The notes beneath the pieces are model-generated. The model was given only the letters and a program-made list of their open reading frames with translations. It had not been told where the DNA came from and made no database searches. 64,000 nt of DNA from Alphaproteobacteria bacterium (GTDB taxonomy: Bacteria; Pseudomonadota; Alphaproteobacteria; Rhizobiales; Xanthobacteraceae). Of this stretch, positions 27,605 through 36,648 are shown piece after piece; positions within the stretch are counted from its first letter, which is position 1, and each line of letters begins with the position of its first letter. The translations under genes were made by a program, and so were the position numbers. The DNA lies in assembly GCA_005884765.1 (NCBI GenBank), contig VAZV01000152.1, positions 1 through 64,000 of the forward strand, given 5' to 3'.

Positions 27605-29263
27605 TCACGGCGCCATTGAGATCGGCGAGAAATCCACGAACCAGCTCTTCGGCTGCACGAAACCCCTGACCTTCGGGCTCATGGCGCGCGGTGCGACGTC
27701 ATGGGCAACATACAAGAACGCCGCGTCATCGACGGAGGCCGCGTGCAGTTCGGCCAACACCGCATCGCGCGTGGCGGGATCGAAGGTCTGCCGCGCCTTG
27801 GTGACCAGGGCGTCGAAGTTGGGGTTGTTGATGTAGCCCCAATTATTCGACAGCGGCGGCGCCATCGACGATTGCAGGAAGCGCACCAGCGCGAAGAACG
27901 GGTCCATCGCCGCGTAAGTCACGTTGACCGCGTTGGAGCCGTTGGCGGACGCGTCCTTGGCGCCGCGCCGCCAGTTGGTGATCAGCGTGTTCCACTCGAT
28001 GACATCGAACTGTACCTCGAAGTAACATTCGGCGAGCGCCTGCTGCAGATATTCGTTCATCGGCAACGGCATCATCTGTCCCGAACCCGAGGCCGAGGTC
28101 TGGATCTTGACCGCCAATTTCTTGGTGGGACTGTAACCCGCCTCCTGCATCAGCTTTTGCGCCGCCGGCTTGTCATACTTGATCTGAAAGGTCGGGTTGC
28201 CGCGCCAGGGATGGCCCGGCTCGAACGTACCGGTCGCGGGCACCATCAGTCCGCCGAGCAGGCCGTCCTTCAGGCCTTCGCGGTCGACGCAGAGATTGGC
28301 CGCTTTGCGGACGCGGATGTCGTTCCACGGCGAGCCCTCGGCGCGCGAGAACTGCCACGGCCAAACATGCGGCTCCTCGTTGGCGTAGAGAATAAAGCCG
28401 CGCTGCTTGATTTCGGGTAGCGCGTCCGGCGCCGGCGCCTCGATCCAGTCGACCTGACCGGAGAGCAGAGCGGCGGTGCGCGCATTCGCCTCCGGCATCG
28501 GCAGCAATACCATCTTGTCGACATGGGGAATGCGCGCCTTGTCCCAATAGTTGTCGTTCCTGACAAGTTCGAGCCGCTCGCGCGGCGTGAAGCCCGACAT
28601 CTTCCAGGGACCGGTGCCGGAAGCGTTGCGCGCGAAAGCTTCCCAGGCGGCGTGCGATTTTGCTTTCATGTCGGCGCCCTCGGCCACCTCAAAAAGCTTC
28701 TGCCATTTCGCCGGGCTCGCCATGAACAGATTGGTGAGGTTGAAGGGCAAGAAGCTGTCCGGCTCCTTGGTGACCAATTCGACCGTCAGATCGTCGATCT
28801 TCTTCGCCGACGCCAGGGTCGGCATGCGCGAGGCGGTGAGGCCGACCTGGCTCGGGTCGAATTGCGGCGCATCCTGCTTCAGCACCTTTTCGACGTTCCA
28901 CACCACGGCGTCGGCGTTGAACGCCGAGCCATCGTGAAAGGTGACACCGGGGCGAAGCTTGAACGTCCACTTCGTCTTGTCGGCGTCATCCACCTTCCAT
29001 TCGGTCGCAAGGCCGGGGATCAAGACGCTCGCCTTGTCGGCGGAGGAAAGGTCCCACATCGTTAAGCCGTCATACATGGTGAGGCCGGTGAAGCGGTTGC
29101 CTTCAAAACCCTGATCGGGCTGGCCCAGCGTGCGCGGGATGTCGGCCGCCGTCATGCCGATGCGCAGCGCCGTCTCGGCGAAAGCCGCCTGCGGCAATCC
29201 CGCCGCCAACCCGCTCGCGAGCGCGAGGGCCAGCACCATTGTTTTCCGTGTTTCGGTACGCAT
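27605..29263 (-). CDS. Peptide-type ABC transporter substrate-binding protein (family 5)
   Basis: 552 residues with a signal peptide (TMVLALALASGLAAGLPQAAFA). It has the SBP_bac_5 pattern of LIPGLATEWKVDD and KLRPGVTFHDGSAFNADAVVWN (about residues 80-125), and ends with PKVRGFVQPKSWFVDF. It delivers the substrate to the permeases downstream. It is clearly homologous to the divergent SBP at 29476-31077, sharing GLATEWKVDD and the FHDGS segment, so the two are paralogues. The ligand is unknown; the amidase in the operon suggests an amide. Confidence 0.93.
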   Translation of the reverse strand: MRTETRKTMVLALALASGLAAGLPQAAFAETALRIGMTAADIPRTLGQPDQGFEGNRFTGLTMYDGLTMWDLSSADKASVLIPGLATEWKVDDADKTKWTFKLRPGVTFHDGSAFNADAVVWNVEKVLKQDAPQFDPSQVGLTASRMPTLASAKKIDDLTVELVTKEPDSFLPFNLTNLFMASPAKWQKLFEVAEGADMKAKSHAAWEAFARNASGTGPWKMSGFTPRERLELVRNDNYWDKARIPHVDKMVLLPMPEANARTAALLSGQVDWIEAPAPDALPEIKQRGFILYANEEPHVWPWQFSRAEGSPWNDIRVRKAANLCVDREGLKDGLLGGLMVPATGTFEPGHPWRGNPTFQIKYDKPAAQKLMQEAGYSPTKKLAVKIQTSASGSGQMMPLPMNEYLQQALAECYFEVQFDVIEWNTLITNWRRGAKDASANGSNAVNVTYAAMDPFFALVRFLQSSMAPPLSNNWGYINNPNFDALVTKARQTFDPATRDAVLAELHAASVDDAAFLYVAHDVAPRAMSPKVRGFVQPKSWFVDFSPISMAP

Positions 29264-29299
29264 CGAAGCAACCCCTTCTTCAACTTCACGTGACTATTT

Positions 29300-29318
29300 C
29301 TTATGCAAACTTATGCAA
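29300..29318. promoter_or_regulatory. Direct repeat cttatgcaa in the divergent SBP promoter region
   Basis: The nonamer cttatgcaa occurs twice with a 10-bp period (29300 and 29310), about 40 bp upstream of the minus-strand SBP start. One-turn spacing suggests a protein-binding site. The binder is unknown. Confidence 0.4.
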
Positions 29319-29439
29319 CGGCTGTGCCAAGGGAGATGGTTCTTCGCCTTATAACCATTGGCTGGGATGTTTCTTCCTGGCGCGCATCAAGAAACGGCTT
29401 TCCCTGCCTATTCTGGCATCAACCTTGCTTGGTGGCATC

Positions 29440-29456
29440 CGGTATTTCGAATACCG
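29440..29456. promoter_or_regulatory. Palindromic operator-like site upstream of the plus-strand SBP
   Basis: CGGTATTTCGAATACCG is a perfect 7-bp inverted repeat with a 3-bp centre, 20 bp before the start at 29476. It resembles GntR/FadR-type operators. No regulator gene is adjacent. Confidence 0.5.
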
Positions 29457-29475
29457 ATTCAACGGAGTTTTGTTC

Positions 29476-31077
29476 ATGCGCGCCCGAAATTCGATGCTGC
29501 TTGCTGCCCTCGCAATCGCGATCGGGGCAGCCCTGCCCACGCTTCCGGCCCGGGCCGAAACCGTAGTGCGCTACGGCATTTCGATGGCGGATATTCCGCT
29601 GACGACGGGCCAGCCGGATCGCGGCGCGGGCGCCTATCAATTCACCGCCTACACAATCTACGATCCGCTCGTCGCCTGGGAAATGGACGTCGCCGACCGG
29701 CCCGGCAAGCTGGTGCCGGGGCTCGCCACTGAATGGAAAGTCGACGACAAGACGAAATGGCGCTTTACCTTGCGCAAGGGCGTCAAGTTTCATGACGGCA
29801 GCGACTTCAATGCCGACGCAGTGATCTGGAATCTCGACAAGGTCTTGAACGACAAGGCACCGCAATTCGACAAGCGTCAGAGCGCGCAGGTGAAGACCCG
29901 CCTGCCCTCGGTCGCAAGCTACGCCAGAATAGACGACTCGACGATCGAGATCACGACCAAGACCGTCGATTCTTTCTTCCCCTACCAGATGCTCTGGTTC
30001 CTGGTGTCGAGCCCGGCGCAATATGAGAAGCTCGGCAAGGACTGGGACAAGTTCGCCAGCCAGCCCTCCGGCACGGGCCCGTTCAAATTGACAAAGCTGG
30101 TGCCGCGCGAACTCGCCGAACTGTCGAAGAACGACGACTACTGGAACAAGAACCGGATCCCGAAGATCGACAAGCTGATCTTGATTCCGATGCCGGAAGC
30201 ACTGACGCGCACCAACGCTCTTTTGGCGGGCCAGGTCGACCTGATCGAAACGCCGGCGCCCGACGCCGTGCCGCAGCTCAAAGCGGCGGGCATGCGCATC
30301 GTCGACAACATCACGCCGCATGTCTGGAACTATCATCTGAGCGTGCTGCCCGGCTCGCCCTGGACCGACATCCGCTTGCGCAAGGCGCTCAACCTCGCGA
30401 TCGATCGCGACGCGGTGGTCGGCCTGATGAATGGACTTGCCAAACCCGCCAAGGGCCAGGTCGATCCGTCGAGCCCGTGGTTCGGCAAGCCGAGCTTCGA
30501 GCTCAAATACGATCTGGCCGCGGCCAAGAAGCTGGTGGAAGAAGCCGGCTACTCCAAGGACAAGCCGCTGAAGACCACCTTCATCATCGCGCAAGGCGGC
30601 ACCGGGCAGATGCTGTCGCTGCCGATGAACGAATTCCTGCAGCAGAGTTTTAAGGAAATCGGCATCGACATCGACTTCAAGGTGGTGGAGCTGGAGACGC
30701 TCTACACCCACTGGCGCAAGGGCGCGGCGGACGAAATGAACGCCGGCATTACCGCCAACAACATTGCCTACGTCACCTCCGACCCACTGTATGCCATCGT
30801 CCGATTCTTCCATTCCGGCCAGATCGCGCCGGTCGGCGTCAACTGGGGCGGGTACAAGAATCGGAAGGTCGATGCCTTGATCGACGAAGCCAAGCAGACC
30901 TTCGATAGCCAAAAGCAGGACGAACTCCTGGCCCAGGCACACGCATTGATCGTCGACGACGCGGCGCTGGTGTGGGTGGTGCACGACACCAATCCGCACG
31001 CGCTGTCGCCACGAATCAAGAAATTCGTGCAGGCACAGCACTGGTTCCAGGACCTGACCACGATCGGGCTGGAGTAG
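29476..31077 (+). CDS. Peptide-type ABC transporter substrate-binding protein, paralogue
   Basis: 533 residues. The start at 29476 precedes the signal peptide (SMLLAALAIAIGAALPTLPARA); the upstream in-frame extension crosses the operator and lacks homology. Family 5 motifs are LVPGLATEWKVDDKTKWRF and GVKFHDGSDFNADAVIWNLD. It has no permease or ATPase genes of its own strand and probably shares the divergent transporter. Its own promoter region suggests separate regulation and perhaps a different ligand. Confidence 0.93.
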   Translation: MRARNSMLLAALAIAIGAALPTLPARAETVVRYGISMADIPLTTGQPDRGAGAYQFTAYTIYDPLVAWEMDVADRPGKLVPGLATEWKVDDKTKWRFTLRKGVKFHDGSDFNADAVIWNLDKVLNDKAPQFDKRQSAQVKTRLPSVASYARIDDSTIEITTKTVDSFFPYQMLWFLVSSPAQYEKLGKDWDKFASQPSGTGPFKLTKLVPRELAELSKNDDYWNKNRIPKIDKLILIPMPEALTRTNALLAGQVDLIETPAPDAVPQLKAAGMRIVDNITPHVWNYHLSVLPGSPWTDIRLRKALNLAIDRDAVVGLMNGLAKPAKGQVDPSSPWFGKPSFELKYDLAAAKKLVEEAGYSKDKPLKTTFIIAQGGTGQMLSLPMNEFLQQSFKEIGIDIDFKVVELETLYTHWRKGAADEMNAGITANNIAYVTSDPLYAIVRFFHSGQIAPVGVNWGGYKNRKVDALIDEAKQTFDSQKQDELLAQAHALIVDDAALVWVVHDTNPHALSPRIKKFVQAQHWFQDLTTIGLE

Positions 31078-31084
31078 ATTCGCG

Positions 31085-31114
31085 CCCTCGTCCCGGCGAA
31101 CGCCGGGACGAGGG
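31085..31114. terminator. Hairpin repeat acting as likely terminator after the SBP gene
   Basis: A perfect 30-bp palindrome centred on gaac (arms ccctcgtcccggc) lies eight bases after the SBP stop. Its core equals the hairpin at 18154. There is no T-run, so intrinsic termination is uncertain. Confidence 0.5.
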
Positions 31115-31121
31115 AAAGCGC

Positions 31122-31152
31122 TTGACCTAGAGCATACTCTAGTTCGTACAAG
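31122..31152 (+). promoter_or_regulatory. MerR-type promoter with 19-bp spacer and operator
   Basis: TTGACC (-35) and TACAAG (-10) are separated by 19 bp, the long spacer characteristic of MerR-activated promoters. The inverted repeat CTAGAGcataCTCTAG (31127-31142) fills the spacer. It drives the NTF2-like gene; the MerR gene 3' of that gene is the likely regulator. Confidence 0.75.
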
Positions 31153-31183
31153 GCTGGCTGTCCCGATTCATAAGGAGCAGCCA

Positions 31184-31600
31184 ATGACAGCTTCCGAAAA
31201 CAAGACCCTCGTCCAGAATATCATGGCGGCACGGTCGCGCCGCGATCCTGCGCCGTTCATCGCAGCCATGGCCGACGATTTCGTCTGGCGGATCATCGGA
31301 TCGACGGCCTGGTCCGGTGAGTATATCGGCAAAGCCGATGTGCGCGAGCGGCTGCTCAAGCCGCTGTACGAACAGTTCACTGCACCATCCAGCATCACCC
31401 CGACGCGCATCCTGGCCGACGGCGACCATGTCGTCATCGAATGCCATGGCGACGCGACCACCATTTCGGATGAGCGCTACGCCAACACGTATTGCTTCGT
31501 CATCCGCATGGCGGAAGGACAGATGCGCGAGATGACCGAATATATGGACACCGCACTGGTCGAGCGCGTGCTTAGGCCGCCGCCGTGGCGCCGTGCATGA
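31184..31600 (+). CDS. SnoaL/NTF2-like fold protein (ketosteroid isomerase-like)
   Basis: 138 residues. The start follows TAAGGAG. The pattern is that of SnoaL-like proteins: an N-terminal helix (NIMAARSRRDPAPFIAAMADDFVWRI in outline), conserved Trp, and C-terminal strands (TYCFVIRMAEGQMREMTEYMDT). Members are small cone-shaped hydrolase/isomerase-fold proteins, and no function can be given. The MerR-type promoter upstream suggests induction by a small molecule, with this protein acting on it or binding it. Confidence 0.82.
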   Translation: MTASENKTLVQNIMAARSRRDPAPFIAAMADDFVWRIIGSTAWSGEYIGKADVRERLLKPLYEQFTAPSSITPTRILADGDHVVIECHGDATTISDERYANTYCFVIRMAEGQMREMTEYMDTALVERVLRPPPWRRA

Positions 31601-31619
31601 GCGGCGAAGCGATCGGCAG

Positions 31620-32057
31620 TCACGATTGGACGGCCGGCTTTTGCATTTGCTGGAGCAGACGCCGGTGCGGCCCGACCGCCGGCCTCTCGCCGTTGGCCAT
31701 CCACTCGTCGTAGAATTCGACCTTGGCGTCGATCAGGGCCAAGGCTGCCGTCCAGCGACTGATGTTCTGTTGCACCCGACGTTGGTGCTCCCTGAGTAAC
31801 GCCCGGCGCTGCCGCAGCGCCGAGGCTCCTTGTGCTGCAAGCGCGGTGTACTGCCGCATTTGCGTAATCGACATGCCGGTAAACCGCAGCCGCTCCATCA
31901 GATCGAGCCAGCCGACGTGATACTCGCTATAGACGCGTCGGCCGGTCGCATCGCGAAGGACGCCGGGCAGCAACCCCTGCTGCTCGTACCAGCGGATGGT
32001 ATGAACGCTGCGCCCGGTGCGGCTCGCCACTTCTCCGATGCGAAGATCCCGTTGCAT
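31620..32057 (-). CDS. MerR family transcriptional regulator
   Basis: 145 residues. The start at 32057 follows GGAGAG and begins the winged HTH (LRIGEVASRTGRSVHTIRWY, then EQQGLLPGVLRDATGRRVYS). A dimerisation helix follows (REHQRRVQQNISRWTAALALIDAKVEFY). There are no Cys pairs of metal-sensing MerR proteins, so an organic ligand or redox-independent signal is more likely. It is convergent with the NTF2-like gene whose promoter carries a MerR-type operator. Confidence 0.88.
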   Translation of the reverse strand: MQRDLRIGEVASRTGRSVHTIRWYEQQGLLPGVLRDATGRRVYSEYHVGWLDLMERLRFTGMSITQMRQYTALAAQGASALRQRRALLREHQRRVQQNISRWTAALALIDAKVEFYDEWMANGERPAVGPHRRLLQQMQKPAVQS

Positions 32058-32137
32058 CTCACGCTCTCCGGAACACCACGAATGTACGATAAAGATAAGA
32101 GCCCGCCCAGTTCGGGTCCAGTGCAGCGCGGCCAAGG

Positions 32138-34372
32138 CTACTTGGTCAGCAGTGCGAAGGCGCCGTTCCAGTCTTCCGGCGGCGGATCCTTTTGATAGCC
32201 GCGGATCCGCGCTTCGTAGAGATTGTAAAGCAATGCCAGCGCGCGGGCGTCGTCCGTGCGGCGACCGCGCTCGATCGCGGCCAGCGCGCCATCCCAGTCG
32301 CGGTTGCGATAGCACGCCAGCATCTCGATGGTGAGGTTGCGCAGCCTTTGGAAACGGCCTGACAGCGCGACGTCCTCGCGGCCGGCGATCGCATAGATCA
32401 CCTCGGGCTCCTTCTTGCCCTTCACCATGATGAAATCGAGCTCGAGGATCGCAAACTTGTCCTTGACCGCAAGCGCGGTCTTGGAGCCGACGATGATGGG
32501 AAAGCCGTATTCCTTGGATTGGCCTTCCAGCCGCGAGGCGAGGTTGACACTGTCGCCGAGCACCGAATAGTCGAAGCGAAGGTCCGAGCCCATATTGCCG
32601 ACGACGCAGGTGCCGGTGTTCAGGCCGACGCCGACATTGAGCGGGATGTAAATGTGGCCGCCCTCCTTTGCCTCCTGCTCGCGCAGCTTGTTGAGCTCGT
32701 CGATCTTCTCGAGCATGTCGACCGCGGCCTCGCAGGCGTTGAGCTGATGCTGCTTGTCGTCGATCGGCGCGTTCCAGAACGCCATGATGGCGTCGCCCAT
32801 ATATTTGTCGATCGTACCCTTGCGGGCGAGGATCGCATTGGTCAGCGGGGTCAGGAACCGGTTCATCAATTTGGTCAGGCCCTGCGGGTCGTGCTTGTAG
32901 GACTCCGAGATGGTGGTGAAGCCGCGGACGTCGGAGAACATGATGGTCATCTCGCGCTCTTCGCCGCCAAGCACGAGCTTTTCCGGCGATTGCGCGAGCT
33001 GTTCGATCAAGGCCGGCGAGAGATATTGACCGAATGCCGAGCGGATCTGCCGGCGCTGCGCCTGCTCGCGGACGTAGCTCGAGAAAATCAGCGTGAGGTA
33101 GATCGCCGTCGTCGACAACAGCGGATAGGTGAAGTCGATGAGCTGCCGGTAATGCATATAGAAAAACCAGGAAGTCCCGATCAGCACGGACGCGAACAAC
33201 GCGCCGACAATCACCAATGTGGTCGGCCCGAATTTCGGCGCGAACGCGATCACCAGGAGGCCGAGCAGAAGGGCGCCAAAAAGTTCGTAAGCGAGGCCGT
33301 AGCTCGGCTGCGAGACCACCGCGCCGGTCAGCGCGCTTTCCAGCACCTGCGCATGAATCTCGACGCCCGGCATCACGGGCGACACTGGCGTGGTCTTGAT
33401 GTCGACCAGCCCGGTGGCGGAGGTTCCGATCAGCACCAGCTTGCCGGCGATCTTGTCTTGCGGAACGCGCCCCTCCAGGACGTCGACGGCCGAGACGTAG
33501 ATAGATGGGTCATGATGCGCGTAATGTACCCAGAGCTGCGCGTGGGCGTCGGTCGGGATCTGAAAGTGCTGCATGCCGATGCTCTGGATGCCGTGCTTTT
33601 CGGTCTTGATGAGGATGGTGCCGGAGCCGCTCGCGACCCGCAGCATCTCGAAACTCAGCGCCGGCATGCTCACGCCCTGGGCCTGCACGATCATCGGCAC
33701 GCGGCGGACGATGCCGTCGCGCTCCGGCACGATGGTGAAGAGGCCGCGGCCGGCCGCGGCTTCTTCCAGCATCGGCACGTTACGCAACAGTCCCGGAAAC
33801 TGGAAGATGAAACGCTGCGGGTCCTCGCCGAGCATGGCGAATCCCGTGACGGGAAGCTTCGTGTCGAGATCGGTGTGAACGTCGGGTCCGCCGGACTCAC
33901 CCAAGACCACGCGCGATTTGCGGATCACGTCGGCGAGGATCTGGTCGTTGCTCGGCAGCGCCTTGAGTTTTTCCCGCGTCGCCTCGTCGAGATTACGGAA
34001 GGTGTCGGCGGCAATATCCGGATTGAGCCGGTCCGGCTCGGGGAACAGCGCGTCGAAGGCGATCACGACGGCGCCGAGCCTGGTCAGATTGTTGATGATA
34101 TCGGCAAGCCTGGTGCGCGGCCACGGCCACTGGCCCAGCCGGGGATCAGCGAGGCTCCTTTCATCGATGTCGACGATGGTGACGGGACGCGCGGTCTTCA
34201 CGCGTGGGTCGATGACCTGAAAGGTATCGAACGTCCTGACACGGAGCTCCTGGACCGGGGCAGGATCGGCGATGCGCAACACCGCGAAGCCGACCAGGAG
34301 CGCAAGGCACACCAGCCGCGCGTAGCCGAACTTCCGCGCGAACCACCGTCGCAATATCCGCAAGCGCTTCAT
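32138..34372 (-). CDS. CHASE2-domain adenylate/guanylate cyclase
   Basis: 744 residues. One N-terminal helix precedes a periplasmic CHASE2 sensor (about residues 45-345), then three membrane helices (about 350-435), and a class III cyclase domain (about 460-640). Metal-binding Asp residues lie in TIMFSDVRGFTTISE and KYMGDAIMAFWNAP, with the transition-state region DYSVLGDSVNLASRLEG. The substrate Lys is not clear by eye, so ATP versus GTP is open. The C-terminal tail carries a short helical repeat. It is downstream of the giant FecR-domain adhesin on the same strand. Confidence 0.92.
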   Translation of the reverse strand: MKRLRILRRWFARKFGYARLVCLALLVGFAVLRIADPAPVQELRVRTFDTFQVIDPRVKTARPVTIVDIDERSLADPRLGQWPWPRTRLADIINNLTRLGAVVIAFDALFPEPDRLNPDIAADTFRNLDEATREKLKALPSNDQILADVIRKSRVVLGESGGPDVHTDLDTKLPVTGFAMLGEDPQRFIFQFPGLLRNVPMLEEAAAGRGLFTIVPERDGIVRRVPMIVQAQGVSMPALSFEMLRVASGSGTILIKTEKHGIQSIGMQHFQIPTDAHAQLWVHYAHHDPSIYVSAVDVLEGRVPQDKIAGKLVLIGTSATGLVDIKTTPVSPVMPGVEIHAQVLESALTGAVVSQPSYGLAYELFGALLLGLLVIAFAPKFGPTTLVIVGALFASVLIGTSWFFYMHYRQLIDFTYPLLSTTAIYLTLIFSSYVREQAQRRQIRSAFGQYLSPALIEQLAQSPEKLVLGGEEREMTIMFSDVRGFTTISESYKHDPQGLTKLMNRFLTPLTNAILARKGTIDKYMGDAIMAFWNAPIDDKQHQLNACEAAVDMLEKIDELNKLREQEAKEGGHIYIPLNVGVGLNTGTCVVGNMGSDLRFDYSVLGDSVNLASRLEGQSKEYGFPIIVGSKTALAVKDKFAILELDFIMVKGKKEPEVIYAIAGREDVALSGRFQRLRNLTIEMLACYRNRDWDGALAAIERGRRTDDARALALLYNLYEARIRGYQKDPPPEDWNGAFALLTK

Positions 34373-34433
34373 GCCATCCAGATACCACGACCGTGCGGAT
34401 TGATCACGTTCAGTCTTTGGGGCCGGCGCCGGG

Positions 34434-34690
34434 CTCTAGAGCGTGATGAGATTAGATTGAGTTGCAGTCGCGGGCTCGGTCTGCTCCCTCTCCCCGTTCT
34501 TTACGGGGAGAGGGTTGGGGTGAGGGGCTTTTTCCGCGCACCGAGATCTTGGAGAGTCCCCCTCACCCGGCCCGGAGTTTATCATCGGGCGGCGCATCGC
34601 ACCGACCCGTTGGCGCCGACCTCTCCCCGCAAGCGGGGCGAGGTGAAGTGACTCTGAGCCGCACCGATTCGATCAAAAATCATCCCGTTC
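34434..34690. repeat. Mosaic of intergenic palindromic repeats, apparently nested
   Basis: The inner part (34484-34647) has hairpins ccctctccccgttctttacg / gggg and ctctccccgcaagcggggcg. The outer edges read ctagagcgtgatgagattag on the left and ccgattcgatcaaaaatcat then cccgttctag on the right. These resemble the two ends of the hairpin repeat seen at 53342 and 56498. It looks like one repeat inside another, between the adhesin 3' end and the cyclase. Confidence 0.5.
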
Positions 34691-36648
34691 TAGCTATGGA
34701 GGATGAAGTCGCTGGCGTGCAGGTTGGCGGCGACCACGTTCTTCAGCAAGATCGTGTCATTGCTATCGAGCGTGATCAGCGTGTCGTTGCCTTGCTGGGT
34801 TTCAGTCGGAAGGGCCGAAGCCGTGATAGCGTGGAATTGCCGGACATCGATCTTGTCGAGATTGACGTCGAAATCCGTGATCGTATGCTGCGCGGCACCC
34901 GATAAGGCCGGCGAGAACACGAACTGATCCTGACCGCCGTTGCCGGTGAGGGTGTCGCCATTTCCGCTGCCAAAGATGACGTTCCTGCCGGCCGTGCCGG
35001 TCAGCGTCGCCGGACCCTCGCCCGCCGGATTGAAAACGAAATTCACGGTGTCGGTCACGCCGTGGTTGTCGGTGACGGTCAACGTGACCTTGTCGGTGGA
35101 GGGCGGCATCGTTCCGGGACTAAAGGTGACGCCGTTGTTCAAAGCCGTATCGACGTCGGCCAGCGAGCCGGAGCCCGTCGAGGGTGTCGTCACGCCGCTT
35201 CCCGACGCATCGGTTGTCGCTGCAACCGTGAAGGTCTCCGTGGATGAGCCGGGGTCGGAGTCGGAAACGTCGAGGCCGGAGATCGTCGTTGATCCGTCAG
35301 GGTTGTGAGTGATGGCGACGTGGTCGGTTTCGATGACCGGCGCGTGCTGGTTCCAAACGACGTCGGTGCCACCCTTGCCGTCCGAACCGATCACGAAGCT
35401 TGCCGGGTCATAGTTGCCGACAAGCGCGAAAAAGTCGTTGGCGCCAGGTCCGTAATGCAGCTCGAGCGAGCCGGAATTGCTGATGCTGACATTGACGGGA
35501 TTGATGCCGGCGAGATCGATGGTATCGCCATTGGCGAAACCGGTGACGGTACCGGTGAAATGCGACACCTCGTCGAGCACAAGCGTGCCCGCCATCTGAC
35601 CCGAGAACTGAACGATCGCATTCGACGCAGCGGCGAATTCCAGGCTACCGCCGTCGATGACGGCATGTCCGCCATCGCTGATGCTTTGGTCGATCTTGAG
35701 CAAACCTGTGCTTGCCTCCAGGACTCCATCCGGGGTCGCAGTCGTGGAGGGTACCGGCGGATCGGCAATCAGCGTATGCCCGCTACCATCGTCCTCGATC
35801 TTAAAATTGGCCAGCTGGTAACTTCCGACGAAGGTGATGGTGTCAAGCGCCTGGCCACTCGCGTTGTACAGGGTCAGTGTCCCGGTATCGTTCCCGTTGT
35901 CTGTATAGGTCGTCTTGGCCATCGCAACGTCGGCAAAATTGACGTCCGCGAGATTGATCAGATCCGAATTCGAGGTTGTCCCGTCCCCCGCAAAACCGAC
36001 GATTTGCCCGGCGAAATCCTTGGAATCGTCGAGCACAAGCTCGCCGGTGGTGCCGCTGCTATTCGCAAAGCTCACCGTCGCCGTGCTTGCGCCCGAGATG
36101 TCCAGCGTCTTGCCGCTGTCGATTGCCACGGTGCCGGAGGATGCCAAAGGATCATCGATTAGCGTTCCCCCGGTGGCGTCGGCCGCAAGTTCGAAAGAGG
36201 GATCAAAGGAACTACCGGAAAGATCACCGGAAAGATGGAGGGTGACAGAAGTTATACCGTTGCTGACGGTAACAATATCCGTCTTGGCGTCAAAACTGGC
36301 GTGCATATGGCCTGACCTGAAAGTCAGATCCTTGAGATCGACGCGATTCTCCTGGCTTTCGACAGAAAATTCCGTGAGGCCTACGATCGTTCCGTGGAAG
36401 TCTTTCGAATGATCAAGGATTAGCGTGGCTGCGGCGCCCGCCGAGCTGAACGTCACAGTCTGGCCAGTAGAAACCGAACCGCCGATCTCCAGCTTCGCGT
36501 TGTTGAAGATTTCAATCGATCCTGTTCCGGTAATGTTGCCGGTGACGTTCACCAGCGCATTGCCGGTAACGTGGATAGCGCCGTTGTCGGTGACGGAAGC
36601 TATCGTTGCTGATCGAGCTATCGCCGGTGATCTCGATCGTGCCGGCAT
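34690..36648 (-). CDS. LapA-like adhesin, C-terminal part with type I secretion target domain
   Basis: 652 residues as an open frame; meaningful sequence begins at ASVTDNGAIHVTG (about 36595). It holds several beta-rich segments with the recurring LVLDxxKDFxGxIVGF pattern, a cadherin-like segment (VTDNHGVTDTVNFVFNPAGEG), and an RTX-like end. That end reads GRNVIFGSGNGDTLTGNGGQ, then DQFVFSPALSG, then ITDFDVNLDKIDVRQF, finishing ASDFILHS. This matches the VCA0849-type type I secretion C-terminal domain with Ca2+-binding GxGN/GNGG turns. The T1SS genes at 18220-21281 could export it. Confidence 0.85.
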   Translation of the reverse strand: MPARSRSPAIARSATIASVTDNGAIHVTGNALVNVTGNITGTGSIEIFNNAKLEIGGSVSTGQTVTFSSAGAAATLILDHSKDFHGTIVGLTEFSVESQENRVDLKDLTFRSGHMHASFDAKTDIVTVSNGITSVTLHLSGDLSGSSFDPSFELAADATGGTLIDDPLASSGTVAIDSGKTLDISGASTATVSFANSSGTTGELVLDDSKDFAGQIVGFAGDGTTSNSDLINLADVNFADVAMAKTTYTDNGNDTGTLTLYNASGQALDTITFVGSYQLANFKIEDDGSGHTLIADPPVPSTTATPDGVLEASTGLLKIDQSISDGGHAVIDGGSLEFAAASNAIVQFSGQMAGTLVLDEVSHFTGTVTGFANGDTIDLAGINPVNVSISNSGSLELHYGPGANDFFALVGNYDPASFVIGSDGKGGTDVVWNQHAPVIETDHVAITHNPDGSTTISGLDVSDSDPGSSTETFTVAATTDASGSGVTTPSTGSGSLADVDTALNNGVTFSPGTMPPSTDKVTLTVTDNHGVTDTVNFVFNPAGEGPATLTGTAGRNVIFGSGNGDTLTGNGGQDQFVFSPALSGAAQHTITDFDVNLDKIDVRQFHAITASALPTETQQGNDTLITLDSNDTILLKNVVAANLHASDFILHS

